The notes under the pieces were generated by a model. The model worked only from the letters and a program-made list of their open reading frames with translations, was not told the origin of the DNA and did no database searches. Both the position numbers and the translations under genes were made by a program. From positions 1 through 6,238 of the forward strand of contig CAMWTG010000170.1 in assembly GCA_947177115.1 (NCBI GenBank): 6,238 nucleotides of DNA, read 5' to 3'. Of this stretch, positions 1-6,238 are shown piece after piece; positions within the stretch are counted from its first letter, which is position 1; each line of letters opens with the position of its first letter. This DNA is from an uncultured Clostridia bacterium. Its GTDB lineage: Bacteria > Bacillota > Clostridia > Oscillospirales > Oscillospiraceae.

Positions 1-4
1 GTCT

Positions 5-979
5 TCACCCGCCGAAAGGGAACAGCGCCTTCTGGCTCTCCGGGGTGAACATATTATCCCGCGTAACGATGGTGGTGGCGGTGTCGATCAGCTCATTGGG
101 ATCGTAGGCGCCGCCCTCCAGCAGTTTCCAGGCGGATTCCACGCCCAGGTAGCCCATGGCGTAGGTATTCTGGACAATGAGGGCGGAGACGGCTCCGTCC
201 CGCATCAGATCGATGCAGCGGACATTGGTGTCAAAGCCCACCATCCGCACCCGGCCCACCAGGTCCCGGGCCTCCACCGCCTGGGCGGCGCCTACGGCCA
301 GCGGCTCGTTCAGCCCGATCAGTACGTTGATCTCCGGGTGCCGGTCCAGCAGCTGCTCGCTGCCCGCCTGAGCGGCCTGGGGAGTCGTAAGGACGTTGAT
401 GGTGTAAATATCTCGCACCCTGGCGTCCGCGCCCAGAGCCTCCCGCAGCCCGGCCTCCCGTTCCTGGCCGTTGCGGCTCCCCAGATCGTAGTTGACGATG
501 CCCACCACCAGCGTATCCCAGCCGGTGTCCAGGGCGGCCGCCGCCGCCATGCGCCCCGCCTCCACATTGTCCGTCCCGATGCGCACGCTGACGCTGCCGG
601 AGGCCACATCGCTGTCGATGACCACGACCCGCACCCCCCGCGCGGCGGCATCGTCAATGGCGGCGGCGTTTTCCTCATAGCTGATGGCGGAGAACACCAT
701 CGCATTGGCTCCCTCCTCCACCGCCTGGGCAATATACGCGTTCTGGGTTTCAAAGTCTTCTTCGGCCTCCAAGCCCAGGACGGTCAGCGCAATGTTGTAT
801 TCCGCAGCGGCGGCATTGGCGCCGGCGATAGCGGCCTTCCAGAATTCCGTATCCAGAGACTTGGTCACAAAGTATACCTTATACTGCGTCCCCGTGCTGT
901 TGTCCGCGCACCCGGGCAGAAGCAGCGCGGCGCACAGGAGCAGCACCGCCATCCGGCGAAGGGGTTCAGCGATTTTCAT
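5..979 (-). CDS. Sugar-type periplasmic-binding lipoprotein (RbsB-like, Peripla_BP_4 family)
   Basis: This 324-residue protein is a predicted lipoprotein anchored to the outer face of the membrane. A short basic N-terminus (Arg8-Arg9) and a hydrophobic run lead to the lipobox LLPGC, with the lipidated Cys at 24. The rest has the two-lobed type I binding-protein pattern: an opening strand KVYFVTK (34-40), Phe47-Trp48 in the usual ligand-contact position, a DSD turn at 122-124, an Arg at 169 in SRNGQERE, GLNEP at 222-226, VGFDTN at 247-252 and VQN at 269-271. These are typical of the ribose/galactose/AI-2 group. The exact ligand cannot be read from sequence. The ATG has an AAGGAGG site (986-992) 6 nt upstream and overlaps the end of the kinase gene by 14 bp, so the two are probably translationally coupled. 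The protein may be the ligand-presenting partner of the kinase (as XylFII is for LytS in clostridia), or the solute receptor of an ABC importer encoded further left. Nothing in the window decides between these. Confidence 0.9.
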   Translation of the reverse strand: MKIAEPLRRMAVLLLCAALLLPGCADNSTGTQYKVYFVTKSLDTEFWKAAIAGANAAAAEYNIALTVLGLEAEEDFETQNAYIAQAVEEGANAMVFSAISYEENAAAIDDAAARGVRVVVIDSDVASGSVSVRIGTDNVEAGRMAAAAALDTGWDTLVVGIVNYDLGSRNGQEREAGLREALGADARVRDIYTINVLTTPQAAQAGSEQLLDRHPEINVLIGLNEPLAVGAAQAVEARDLVGRVRMVGFDTNVRCIDLMRDGAVSALIVQNTYAMGYLGVESAWKLLEGGAYDPNELIDTATTIVTRDNMFTPESQKALFPFGG

Positions 980-2675
980 AGTCCGCCTCCTTCAGCACCT
1001 TTGGCATGCGGATGCAGACCCTGGTGCCCTCATCGGGGATGCTGTCGATGTGAATGCCGTAGCCGCTGCCGAAATAGATCTTCAGCCGGTCGTTGACATT
1101 TTTGATGCCAATGCCGGCGTGGTCGCTGCGGTCCTTGCTCATGATCGCCTCGATCTGTTCGCTGTCCATCCCCATGCCGTTGTCCTCCACGGTAAAGAGG
1201 ATGTCCTCCCCATCGCTTCTCACCGTGACCAGGATGCTCCCCTCGTCCACCAGGCCGTTGATCCCGTGGTAGATGGCGTTCTCAATGATGGGCTGAAGCG
1301 TGATCTTGTTGCAGAGGTAATCCAGGCAGTCCGCATCGGCATCAAAGGCGTAGGTGAATTGGTTCTTGTAGCGGTAGGATTGTATCTTCAGATAGCTCTC
1401 CGCGTGCTGCAGCTCGCTGCGGATGCTGATCAGCTCATGCCCCCGGCTGATGCTGATCCGGAAAAGCGTAGCCAGCGCATTAACCATGCGCACAGCCTCG
1501 GCGTTTTTTCCCTGCTCACACATCCAGGAGATGGAGTCCAGGGTGTTGTAGAGAAAATGGGGATTGATCTGCGCCTGGAGGGCGCGGAGCTCTGTTTTGC
1601 GCAGATTGATCTCCTCATTCCGGGCGTTTTCCATCAGCTGCTTGATCTGCTGCACCATGTGTCCAAAGGAATCGGACAGCATGCGCACTTCCCGCACGCC
1701 GCTCACCCCGTTATAGCTGAAATGATCCGCACCCCGCTCAAAGTCCTTCATCGCGCCGGCCAGCGCATGGAGGGGGCGGGAGAGCTGATGGGAGAGGATC
1801 GCGCTGATGACCAGCATGGCGATCAGGATCAGAGCAGCGGCGGGGAGCAGGATCCGGACGACCTCGTTGACGCCGTTGGAGATCAGCTCGTCCATAAAGC
1901 TTACGCCCACCACTTTCCAGGGGCCGTTTTTCAGGGTCTGGACCGTATAGATGACATTGCCCTCCACATGGCTGCCATCAGGCAGTCCGGTAATCAGGGA
2001 TGTATCCTCATTTTTCAGATCGGAGTAAATCAGCTGCTGCTGGGGGTGGTAGACGATGTTCCCACTGGTATCCATCAGAAAACAGTAGCCCCGCTGGCCG
2101 ATGCCGGTACCGTTGATGTAGGAAGATATGTTGGTACAGCTGATATCCAGCGCCGCCCACTCCTCTCCGTTTTCCGCATCCAGGGTGGAGATGATGGTAA
2201 CAGCCCAGGGGTAGTACCCTTCAAAGAGCGTGACCACATGGGGCGCGGAGATGTAGCCATCGTGATATTCCTCTGTGAGCGCGGCGCGGAAGGAGAGGTT
2301 CTCCTCAATGGCTGGCCGGATCGTATGTCCCGGGCCGTAGCAGTTTTGCAGCCTGCCCGATGCGGCGTAGGTGCTGACGGAAACGACCTCCGGCCTGGTG
2401 CGGAGGAACGCTTCGATGAACTCCCGGCGGTTGATATCCGGATCCTCCAGGGATTCCCGCAGCACCGACATGACGTTATGGATCTCCCGCAGGTATTGAT
2501 CCACCGTGCCGCCGGCCTGGGAGACCGTTCGCTGGCTGGAAACTCTGGCCGACCGGTACAGAGACTGGCTGTATGTTCTCAGGAAAAGAAACATGGTGCA
2601 TACCAGCACCGCCGCCACCGTGCTGATGATCGCGAGGATCAGCACCGCATTCATGGTTGGGCTCTTACGCTTCAC
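966..2675 (-). CDS. Sensor histidine kinase, YesM/LytS class (His_kinase PF06580), GTG start
   Basis: Membrane sensor kinase that should phosphorylate the response regulator encoded just upstream. Read from the GTG at 2675 it has 569 residues: basic KRK, a first membrane helix (about 9-32), an extracellular region of about 240 residues resembling a Cache sensor, a second helix (about 274-294), a HAMP-like linker (about 296-350), and a His_kinase core. The phospho-acceptor is His373 in ALQAQINPHFLYNTLD, a signature of this class. The ATPase shows LQPIIENAIYHG (460-471, N box), DNGMGM (498-503) and GIGIKNVNDRL (521-531), so it looks catalytically complete. The GTG is preferred because AAAGGA lies 8 nt upstream. 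The open frame runs back to an ATG at 2795, but that would overlap the regulator gene by 131 bp and adds unlikely residues. An ATG at 2654 is possible but has a weaker ribosome site and loses the basic KRK ahead of the helix. The gene overlaps its neighbours by 11 and 14 bp. Confidence 0.92.
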   Translation of the reverse strand: MKRKSPTMNAVLILAIISTVAAVLVCTMFLFLRTYSQSLYRSARVSSQRTVSQAGGTVDQYLREIHNVMSVLRESLEDPDINRREFIEAFLRTRPEVVSVSTYAASGRLQNCYGPGHTIRPAIEENLSFRAALTEEYHDGYISAPHVVTLFEGYYPWAVTIISTLDAENGEEWAALDISCTNISSYINGTGIGQRGYCFLMDTSGNIVYHPQQQLIYSDLKNEDTSLITGLPDGSHVEGNVIYTVQTLKNGPWKVVGVSFMDELISNGVNEVVRILLPAAALILIAMLVISAILSHQLSRPLHALAGAMKDFERGADHFSYNGVSGVREVRMLSDSFGHMVQQIKQLMENARNEEINLRKTELRALQAQINPHFLYNTLDSISWMCEQGKNAEAVRMVNALATLFRISISRGHELISIRSELQHAESYLKIQSYRYKNQFTYAFDADADCLDYLCNKITLQPIIENAIYHGINGLVDEGSILVTVRSDGEDILFTVEDNGMGMDSEQIEAIMSKDRSDHAGIGIKNVNDRLKIYFGSGYGIHIDSIPDEGTRVCIRMPKVLKEADYENR

Positions 2676-4224
2676 CGCCGCCGTCCTTTCCGCTGTTCCG
2701 CCGCATTTTGGCCGGAGAAACGCCATAGTACTTTTTGAAGCAGAAGCTGAAATAATGTTGGTCGGCATAGCCGCAGCGCCCGGCCGCCTCCGCAATCCGG
2801 ATGCCGCCGGAGGTGATCAGGGCCAGCGCCGCCTCCATTCGCTTTTTAATGAGCAGATTGATAAAGGTGTCTCCGGCATATTTTTTCATATTGGCGCTCA
2901 GGTAATTGGGGCTGACATGGAGCTGTTCGCTGACAGAGGCCAGCGACAGCTCCGGGTCCATATAGTTCTGCTCGATCATACGCAGCGCCCTGCCGCATAA
3001 TTCCCCAACGCCGCCCTGCCGCCGTTCGGCCAGGACGTCCTGCCCGGTCATGCACACCTCTCTGATCCGCCGCTTCAGCTCTCCGCTGTCCATCCCAACG
3101 GTCAGCGGGGCCGTCAGGCCGTACCGCCGGAACAGCAGGGACAGCTCTCCGGCAGACAGCGCGCCAGCCAGGATGCTCCTGACAGCCACCAGCACCTGCA
3201 GGGCCGCCAGCTCCTCATCGCCCTCCGCCGGAGAAAGGCATTGCGTCAGATAGCGGTCCAATTCACGGCAATCCGCACCGTACAGCAGCTTTTCCAGTTC
3301 GGCGGCAGCGTCCGGGACCGCCGGTGCGCGGATCTCCGGTTCAGCCAGCATGTCGCCAATGCGGCGGATCCCGCCATCTCCGGAAATGCACTGGGCATCG
3401 ATGGCCTCCCGGCAGGCGGAGTGGCAGAGATTGATCCGGTTAAATTTCCGGCTGACGCCAATGACGCACCCATCGTCCAGAAGGCGGCGCAAAACCTGCA
3501 GCAGCTCGTCCAGCGCCATGTCCAGGCGGGAGAAGCCGTCTTCCGATACCAGGACCGTCAGCGCCCTCCCGCCGGAGGCGATGCTGCAGCAGCTGTAATA
3601 CTTTTGCAGTACCTTATCGATCGTTCCAACAGCCGCCGGCAGGCAGGAACCGTCCACATGGGTGGCCAGGACCGTCATCTGATAGGGGGCCGTTACCGCA
3701 AATCCCAGCTCCGAAAGCGCGGTAAGAAGCGTTTCCTCCTCGGGCGGGCTGGCAAAACCATCCAGCAGCAGGGAGGCCACAGCCAGCTGCAAACTGCCGC
3801 CCCGGCCGGTATCGGAGGAGAGGTAATGGAACTTGGCGGCCATTTTGCTGTGGATCTCCTTGAGGGCCGCAGTCAGATCCTCCATGCTGATCGGCTTGAG
3901 CAGATAGGAGATGACCTCGTATTCGATCCCAAGCTTGGCATATTCAAAATCATCGTAACCGCTTAAAAATGCGATCTGAATCAGCGGCTGGAGCTCCCGC
4001 ACCTGTCGCGCCAGGTCGGTCCCGGAGATGAACGGCATATGGATATCTGTCAGAAGCAGGTCCGGCTGGAGCTGCTCCACCAGCTCCAGAGCATCCAGCC
4101 CATTGCCCGCGCTGCCCAGGAGCCTGAACCCAATGCGTTCCCAGGGGATGAGCCGGCACACCGCTTCCCGCAGCTCTTCCTCATCATCGGCGACAATGAC
4201 GGTGAACAGATCTTTGTTTCTCAA
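2665..4224 (-). CDS. AraC-family two-component response regulator (YesN-like), TTG start
   Basis: DNA-binding response regulator, first gene of the minus-strand operon and partner of the adjacent kinase. Read from TTG at 4224 it has 519 residues, a usual size for the YesN group. The receiver domain (about 7-125) shows the acidic pair Asp13-Asp14, phospho-acceptor Asp60 in LLLTDIHMP, Ser88 in FLSGYDDFEYA and Lys110 in YLLKPIS. A poorly conserved middle region (about 140-400) follows. The C-terminal AraC/XylS domain (about 409-508) has two helix-turn-helix units: one at 427-451 (SLASVSEQLHVSPNYL) and one at 476-504 (RIAEAAGRCGY, then YFSFCFKKYYGVSP). The TTG is chosen because AAGGAGG lies 8 nt upstream and the protein then starts just before the receiver's first strand. 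The frame is open back to an ATG at 4293, but that codon lies about at the promoter -10. The likely targets are this operon and nearby uptake or catabolic genes, which is inference from the family. Confidence 0.92.
   Translation of the reverse strand: MRNKDLFTVIVADDEEELREAVCRLIPWERIGFRLLGSAGNGLDALELVEQLQPDLLLTDIHMPFISGTDLARQVRELQPLIQIAFLSGYDDFEYAKLGIEYEVISYLLKPISMEDLTAALKEIHSKMAAKFHYLSSDTGRGGSLQLAVASLLLDGFASPPEEETLLTALSELGFAVTAPYQMTVLATHVDGSCLPAAVGTIDKVLQKYYSCCSIASGGRALTVLVSEDGFSRLDMALDELLQVLRRLLDDGCVIGVSRKFNRINLCHSACREAIDAQCISGDGGIRRIGDMLAEPEIRAPAVPDAAAELEKLLYGADCRELDRYLTQCLSPAEGDEELAALQVLVAVRSILAGALSAGELSLLFRRYGLTAPLTVGMDSGELKRRIREVCMTGQDVLAERRQGGVGELCGRALRMIEQNYMDPELSLASVSEQLHVSPNYLSANMKKYAGDTFINLLIKKRMEAALALITSGGIRIAEAAGRCGYADQHYFSFCFKKYYGVSPAKMRRNSGKDGGGEA
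2684..2690 (-). promoter_or_regulatory. Ribosome binding site deciding the GTG start of the histidine kinase
   Basis: On the minus strand GAAAGGA sits inside the last codons of the response regulator gene, 8 nt before GTG at 2675. No comparable site precedes the alternative ATG codons at 2654 or 2795. It supports translation restarting where the upstream gene ends. Confidence 0.7.
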
Positions 4225-4232
4225 TGCGCACA

Positions 4233-4239
4233 CCTCCTT
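4233..4239 (-). promoter_or_regulatory. Ribosome binding site deciding the TTG start of the response regulator
   Basis: AAGGAGG on the minus strand, a near-perfect anti-16S match, ends 8 nt before TTG at 4224. The in-frame GTG nearby overlaps this motif itself, so it is too close to be used. There is no ATG within reach. Confidence 0.75.
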
Positions 4240-4285
4240 AGCTCTTCTCCGTGGATTTCTCAGGCACAGCATATGATATATAAAA

Positions 4286-4312
4286 ATTATCACAAGTTCT
4301 CCCGCCGGTCAA
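4286..4312 (-). promoter_or_regulatory. Putative sigma-A promoter of the response regulator/kinase/binding-protein operon
   Basis: On the minus strand TTGACC (4307-4312) matches five of six bases of the -35 consensus. Fifteen bases later comes GATAAT (4286-4291), preceded by TGT, which would make an extended -10. A 17-bp spacing to TAATTT, shifted by two bases, is the alternative. The implied transcript would start near 4279 and leave a leader of about 55 nt before the TTG start. The surrounding AT-rich stretch (4271-4291) stands out from its GC-rich flanks. Confidence 0.55.
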
Positions 4313-4349
4313 TAGCTTCTCTCTCCGTCCGGCCCCTACAGGACAATGC

Positions 4350-4369
4350 CGTGAAAATGAATTTTCGCG
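4350..4369. promoter_or_regulatory. 20-bp near-palindrome between the divergent promoters, possible operator
   Basis: The two half-sites CGTGAAAATG and AATTTTCGCG are nearly perfect reverse complements: eight of ten positions pair, with one G/T pair and a mismatched centre. The palindrome lies 18 bp upstream of the plus-strand -35 box and 37 bp upstream of the minus-strand -35 box. That is where a regulator could act on either promoter. The short spacing between arms favours a protein site over an RNA hairpin. I do not recognise it as a known operator. Confidence 0.4.
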
Positions 4370-4387
4370 TACATCAAAAAATCCCTC

Positions 4388-4416
4388 TTGACAAACGGGG
4401 AAAATTATGCTACCTT
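4388..4416 (+). promoter_or_regulatory. Putative sigma-A promoter of the T-box leader and trpB2
   Basis: A consensus -35 box TTGACA (4388-4393) is followed by an exact 17-bp spacer and TACCTT (4411-4416). That -10 is weak, but TGC immediately before it makes an extended -10 (TGnTA). Transcription would start around 4422-4424, right at the beginning of the T-box Stem I, which independently supports this placement. Confidence 0.75.
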
Positions 4417-4422
4417 GTAAAA

Positions 4423-4698
4423 AACCGTTGAGGAAGTGTAAGTACGTCCGGCATGTACCCTTCAGAGAGCTGCGGAGCGGTGGGACCGCGGCGGGGATGG
4501 CTGGGCCGAATGGGCTTTCGAGGGCAAACCGAAAGGAAACAAGTAGGTGCGCCGGAGTGGATTCTCCGTTAACAAAGCCGGCGCGTGTTGGCGCGCACTG
4601 AGAGGGCGCATTTTTGCGTCAAGCCGGGTGGCACCGCAGAAGTATATGTATCGCTTCTGTCCCAGCAGTAAAAGCTAGGGACAGGAGCGTTTTCTTTT
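4423..4698 (+). promoter_or_regulatory. T-box riboswitch, probably tryptophan-specific (UGG specifier)
   Basis: This untranslated leader senses uncharged tRNA and allows read-through into trpB2 when it binds. Stem I opens with GAGGAAG and has AGTA (4441-4444) facing GAA (4508-4510), the usual specifier-loop pair. The triplet directly after GAA is TGG (4511-4513), the Trp codon. GGAAG (4432-4436) can pair with CTTTC (4515-4519). The apical part has AGAGAG (4464-4469), a 7-bp helix (4469-4475 with 4486-4492) and a GGTGGGA loop (4479-4485). A GC-rich helix (4549-4555 with 4578-4584) and a small Stem III (4605-4610 with 4615-4620) follow. The T-box itself is GGG, bulge TGGCACC (4629-4635), then GCAGAAG. 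This antiterminator strand pairs with CTTCTGT and CCC at 4654-4663. The variable bulge base C4632 would pair with a G discriminator base, as bacterial tRNA-Trp has. Specificity rests on pattern reading, not on a folded model. Confidence 0.92.
4652..4698 (+). terminator. T-box-controlled intrinsic terminator
   Basis: A 12-bp stem (4652-4663 with 4678-4689, one T-G pair) closes a 14-nt loop and is followed by TTTTCTTTT (4690-4698). The 5' arm contains the same bases that the T-box uses for its antiterminator (4654-4663), so the two structures exclude each other. Transcription should stop here when tRNA-Trp is charged. Confidence 0.93.
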
Positions 4699-4730
4699 GT
4701 CCCGCAATACTGAAAAAGGAGAACAAAACC

Positions 4731-6101
4731 ATGAGTGAAAACAAAATCCCCTATAAGATCTACCTCTCCGAGGATGAGATGCCCGCCAGTTGGTACAATC
4801 TCCGGGCGGACATGAAAAACAAGCCCGCTCCCCTTCTGAACCCCGGCACCGGCCAGCCCATGACCGCCTCCGAGCTGGAGGGCGTGTTCTGCAAGGAGCT
4901 GGTCCAGCAGGAGCTGGACAACGACACCGCCTATTTTGCCATTCCCCAGGAAATTCGGGACTTCTACAAGATGTACCGCCCCTCTCCTCTGGTCCGGGCC
5001 TACTGCCTGGAGGAAAAGCTCCAGACGCCCGCCAAGATCTACTACAAATTCGAGGGCAACAACACCTCCGGCTCCCACAAGCTCAACTCCGCCATCGCCC
5101 AGGCCTACTACGCCAAGAAGCAGGGCCTCAAGGGCGTGACCACCGAGACCGGCGCGGGCCAGTGGGGCACCGCCCTGTCCATGGCCTGCGGCTATCTGGG
5201 GCTGGACTGCAGGGTCTTTATGGTCAAGTGCTCCTACGAGCAGAAGCCCTTCCGCCGGGAGGTCATGAAGGTCTACGGCTCCTCCGTCACCCCCTCCCCT
5301 TCCGAGACCACCAATGTGGGAAGGAAGATCCTGGCCGAGTTTCCCGGCACGACCGGCTCTCTTGGCTGCGCCATCAGCGAGGCCGTGGAGACTGCCGTCT
5401 CCAATCCCGGCTACCGGTACGTGCTGGGCAGCGTTCTCAACCAGGTGCTGCTCCACCAGTCCGTTATCGGCCTAGAGAGCAAGATCGCCATGGACAAGTA
5501 TGGCGTGAAGCCGGATATTATCATCGGCTGCGCCGGCGGCGGCAGCAACCTGGGCGGCCTGATCGCTCCCTTTATGGGCGAAAAGCTCCGGGGCGAGGCG
5601 GATTACCGGTTCATCGCCGTGGAGCCCGCATCCTGCCCCAGCTTTACCAGGGGTAAGTACGCCTATGACTTCTGCGACACCGGCATGGTCTGCCCTCTGG
5701 CGAAGATGTACACCCTGGGCAGCAGCTTCATGCCCTCCGCCGACCACGCCGGGGGCCTGCGGTTCCACGGCATGAGCTCCATCCTCAGCCAGCTTTACGC
5801 CGATGGCTATATGGAGGCCGTTTCCGTCCAGCAGACCGATGTTTTTGCTGCCGCCGAGGAGTTCGCCCGGGTGGAGGGCATCCTCCCCGCTCCGGAGAGC
5901 AGCCACGCCATTCTGGCCGCTGTCAACGAGGCCAAGCGCTGCAAGGAGACCGGCGAGGAAAAGACCATCCTCTTCGGCCTCACCGGTACCGGGTATTTTG
6001 ATCTGGTGGCCTATGAGAAGTTCCACAGCGGCGAGATGAACAGCGTGATCCCCACCGATGAGGATATTGCCAGAAGCCTGGCCCAGCTGCCGAAGGTGTA
6101 G
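4731..6101 (+). CDS. trpB: Tryptophan synthase beta chain, TrpB2-type (PLP-dependent)
   Basis: Cytoplasmic PLP enzyme expected to join indole and L-serine to give L-tryptophan. The 456-residue length and motifs fit the TrpB2 (TrpB-like) branch rather than classical TrpB1: a long N-terminal extension with the aromatic pair Trp21-Tyr22, YRPSPLVRA (82-90), EGNNTSGSHKLN (108-119) with the Schiff-base Lys117, and ETGAGQWG (139-146) with catalytic Glu139. TrpB1 normally has a His in place of that Trp. Also present are GCAGGGSN (266-273), which holds the PLP phosphate, and GLTGTGYFD (416-424), where Thr418 probably contacts the pyridine nitrogen. No key residue is missing. The ATG at 4731 has AAAGGAG (4715-4721) 9 nt upstream. 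The frame is open further back, but that would run through the terminator. It is preceded by a Trp T-box and followed by a terminator, so it is a single-gene unit. No trpA adjoins it, so indole salvage is likely. Codon use is strongly C/G-ending (AAG, AAC, GAG, CTG), more so than in the operon on the left. Confidence 0.93.
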   Translation: MSENKIPYKIYLSEDEMPASWYNLRADMKNKPAPLLNPGTGQPMTASELEGVFCKELVQQELDNDTAYFAIPQEIRDFYKMYRPSPLVRAYCLEEKLQTPAKIYYKFEGNNTSGSHKLNSAIAQAYYAKKQGLKGVTTETGAGQWGTALSMACGYLGLDCRVFMVKCSYEQKPFRREVMKVYGSSVTPSPSETTNVGRKILAEFPGTTGSLGCAISEAVETAVSNPGYRYVLGSVLNQVLLHQSVIGLESKIAMDKYGVKPDIIIGCAGGGSNLGGLIAPFMGEKLRGEADYRFIAVEPASCPSFTRGKYAYDFCDTGMVCPLAKMYTLGSSFMPSADHAGGLRFHGMSSILSQLYADGYMEAVSVQQTDVFAAAEEFARVEGILPAPESSHAILAAVNEAKRCKETGEEKTILFGLTGTGYFDLVAYEKFHSGEMNSVIPTDEDIARSLAQLPKV

Positions 6102-6135
6102 TGAATACCATATAAGGATCTGACACCGGTTCAAA

Positions 6136-6180
6136 AAACAGGACGGACGCCGTTCAGGCATCCGTCCTGTTTGTCTTTTT
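6136..6180 (+). terminator. Strong intrinsic terminator after trpB2, possibly bidirectional
   Basis: A perfect 12-bp stem AAACAGGACGGA (6136-6147) with TCCGTCCTGTTT (6161-6172) encloses a 13-nt loop that may add a GCC/GGC pairing, and is followed by a T-rich run (6171-6180). A run of six A at 6133-6138 would act as the U-tract on the other strand, so it may also stop minus-strand transcription. A short outer pairing, TATAAG (6111-6116) with CTTATA (6186-6191), flanks it. Confidence 0.88.
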
Positions 6181-6232
6181 CGGATCTTATAGTCGACACA
6201 CTTGAGAATCGGTAAAAAGGAGGCGGAGGAAA

Positions 6233-6238
6233 ATGCGG
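6233..6238 (+). CDS. Start of a further plus-strand gene, cut by the window edge
   Basis: Only ATG CGG is visible, so nothing can be said about the product. The start is suggested by AAGGAGG (6217-6223) 9 nt upstream; a second GGAGG (6225-6229) is too close to be the main site. It lies about 50 bp past the trpB2 terminator, so it is probably transcribed separately or by read-through. A TATAGT at 6188-6193 could be a -10 box, but I see no matching -35. Confidence 0.5.

Noticed and set aside
1..8. Possible GTG start of a next minus-strand gene overlapping the binding-protein stop (GTGA)
   Set aside because: No ribosome binding site lies upstream and too little sequence remains to test the frame.
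684..2738. 684-codon open frame on the plus strand opposite the histidine kinase
   Set aside because: It mirrors a gene with clear kinase motifs. Its translation has no recognisable domain and no sensible ribosome site. Long antisense frames are common in GC-rich genes.
4407..4601. 64-codon plus-strand frame in the leader, considered as a leader peptide
   Set aside because: It begins at the promoter -10, before the predicted transcript start, and overlaps Stem I structure. It has no Trp run of the kind an attenuator peptide would need.
4569..5456. 295-codon minus-strand frame opposite trpB2 and its leader
   Set aside because: Glycine/leucine-rich low-complexity translation running through the T-box terminator; a shadow of trpB2.
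6171..6193. Possible promoter for the right-edge gene (TTGTCT with TATAGT)
   Set aside because: The spacing is only 11 bp and the first element is part of the terminator T-run.

Overview
The window looks like chromosomal DNA from a fairly GC-rich member of the Clostridia (Bacillota), perhaps a gut Oscillospiraceae-type organism. This is an inference from four things: strong AAGGAGG-type ribosome binding sites, a canonical T-box leader, a YesM/YesN-type two-component pair, and a GC-rich codon style. No rRNA, tRNA, CRISPR array or insertion sequence is visible.

The left two thirds (about 5-4224) is a tightly overlapping three-gene operon on the minus strand. In transcription order it encodes an AraC-type (YesN-like) response regulator, a membrane histidine kinase of the YesM/LytS class with a large extracellular sensor, and a sugar-type periplasmic-binding lipoprotein. 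The genes overlap by 11 and 14 bp. The first two appear to start at TTG and GTG, each with a good Shine-Dalgarno sequence, so an ATG-only annotation would mis-place both starts. The set reads as an extracytoplasmic solute-sensing module in which the lipoprotein may present its ligand to the kinase. It may also continue leftwards into transporter genes outside the window.

Positions 4225-4420 form a divergent promoter region. A minus-strand promoter drives the sensing operon, a plus-strand promoter with an extended -10 drives the other side, and a 20-bp near-palindrome lies between them.

The right third holds a T-box riboswitch (about 4423-4698) with a well-formed Stem I, an apparent UGG (Trp) specifier, a 7-nt T-box bulge, and mutually exclusive antiterminator and terminator helices. 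It controls one gene, a TrpB2-type tryptophan synthase beta chain (4731-6101), which is followed at once by a strong intrinsic terminator. No trpA or other trp gene adjoins it. The simplest reading is a stand-alone, tryptophan-starvation-induced enzyme making Trp from indole and serine. At the extreme right edge a new plus-strand gene seems to start (ATG at 6233).

I did not find an undescribed system. The points most worth a second look are the isolated Trp T-box/trpB2 unit, the kinase that has both its own sensor domain and a partner binding protein, and the intergenic palindrome.
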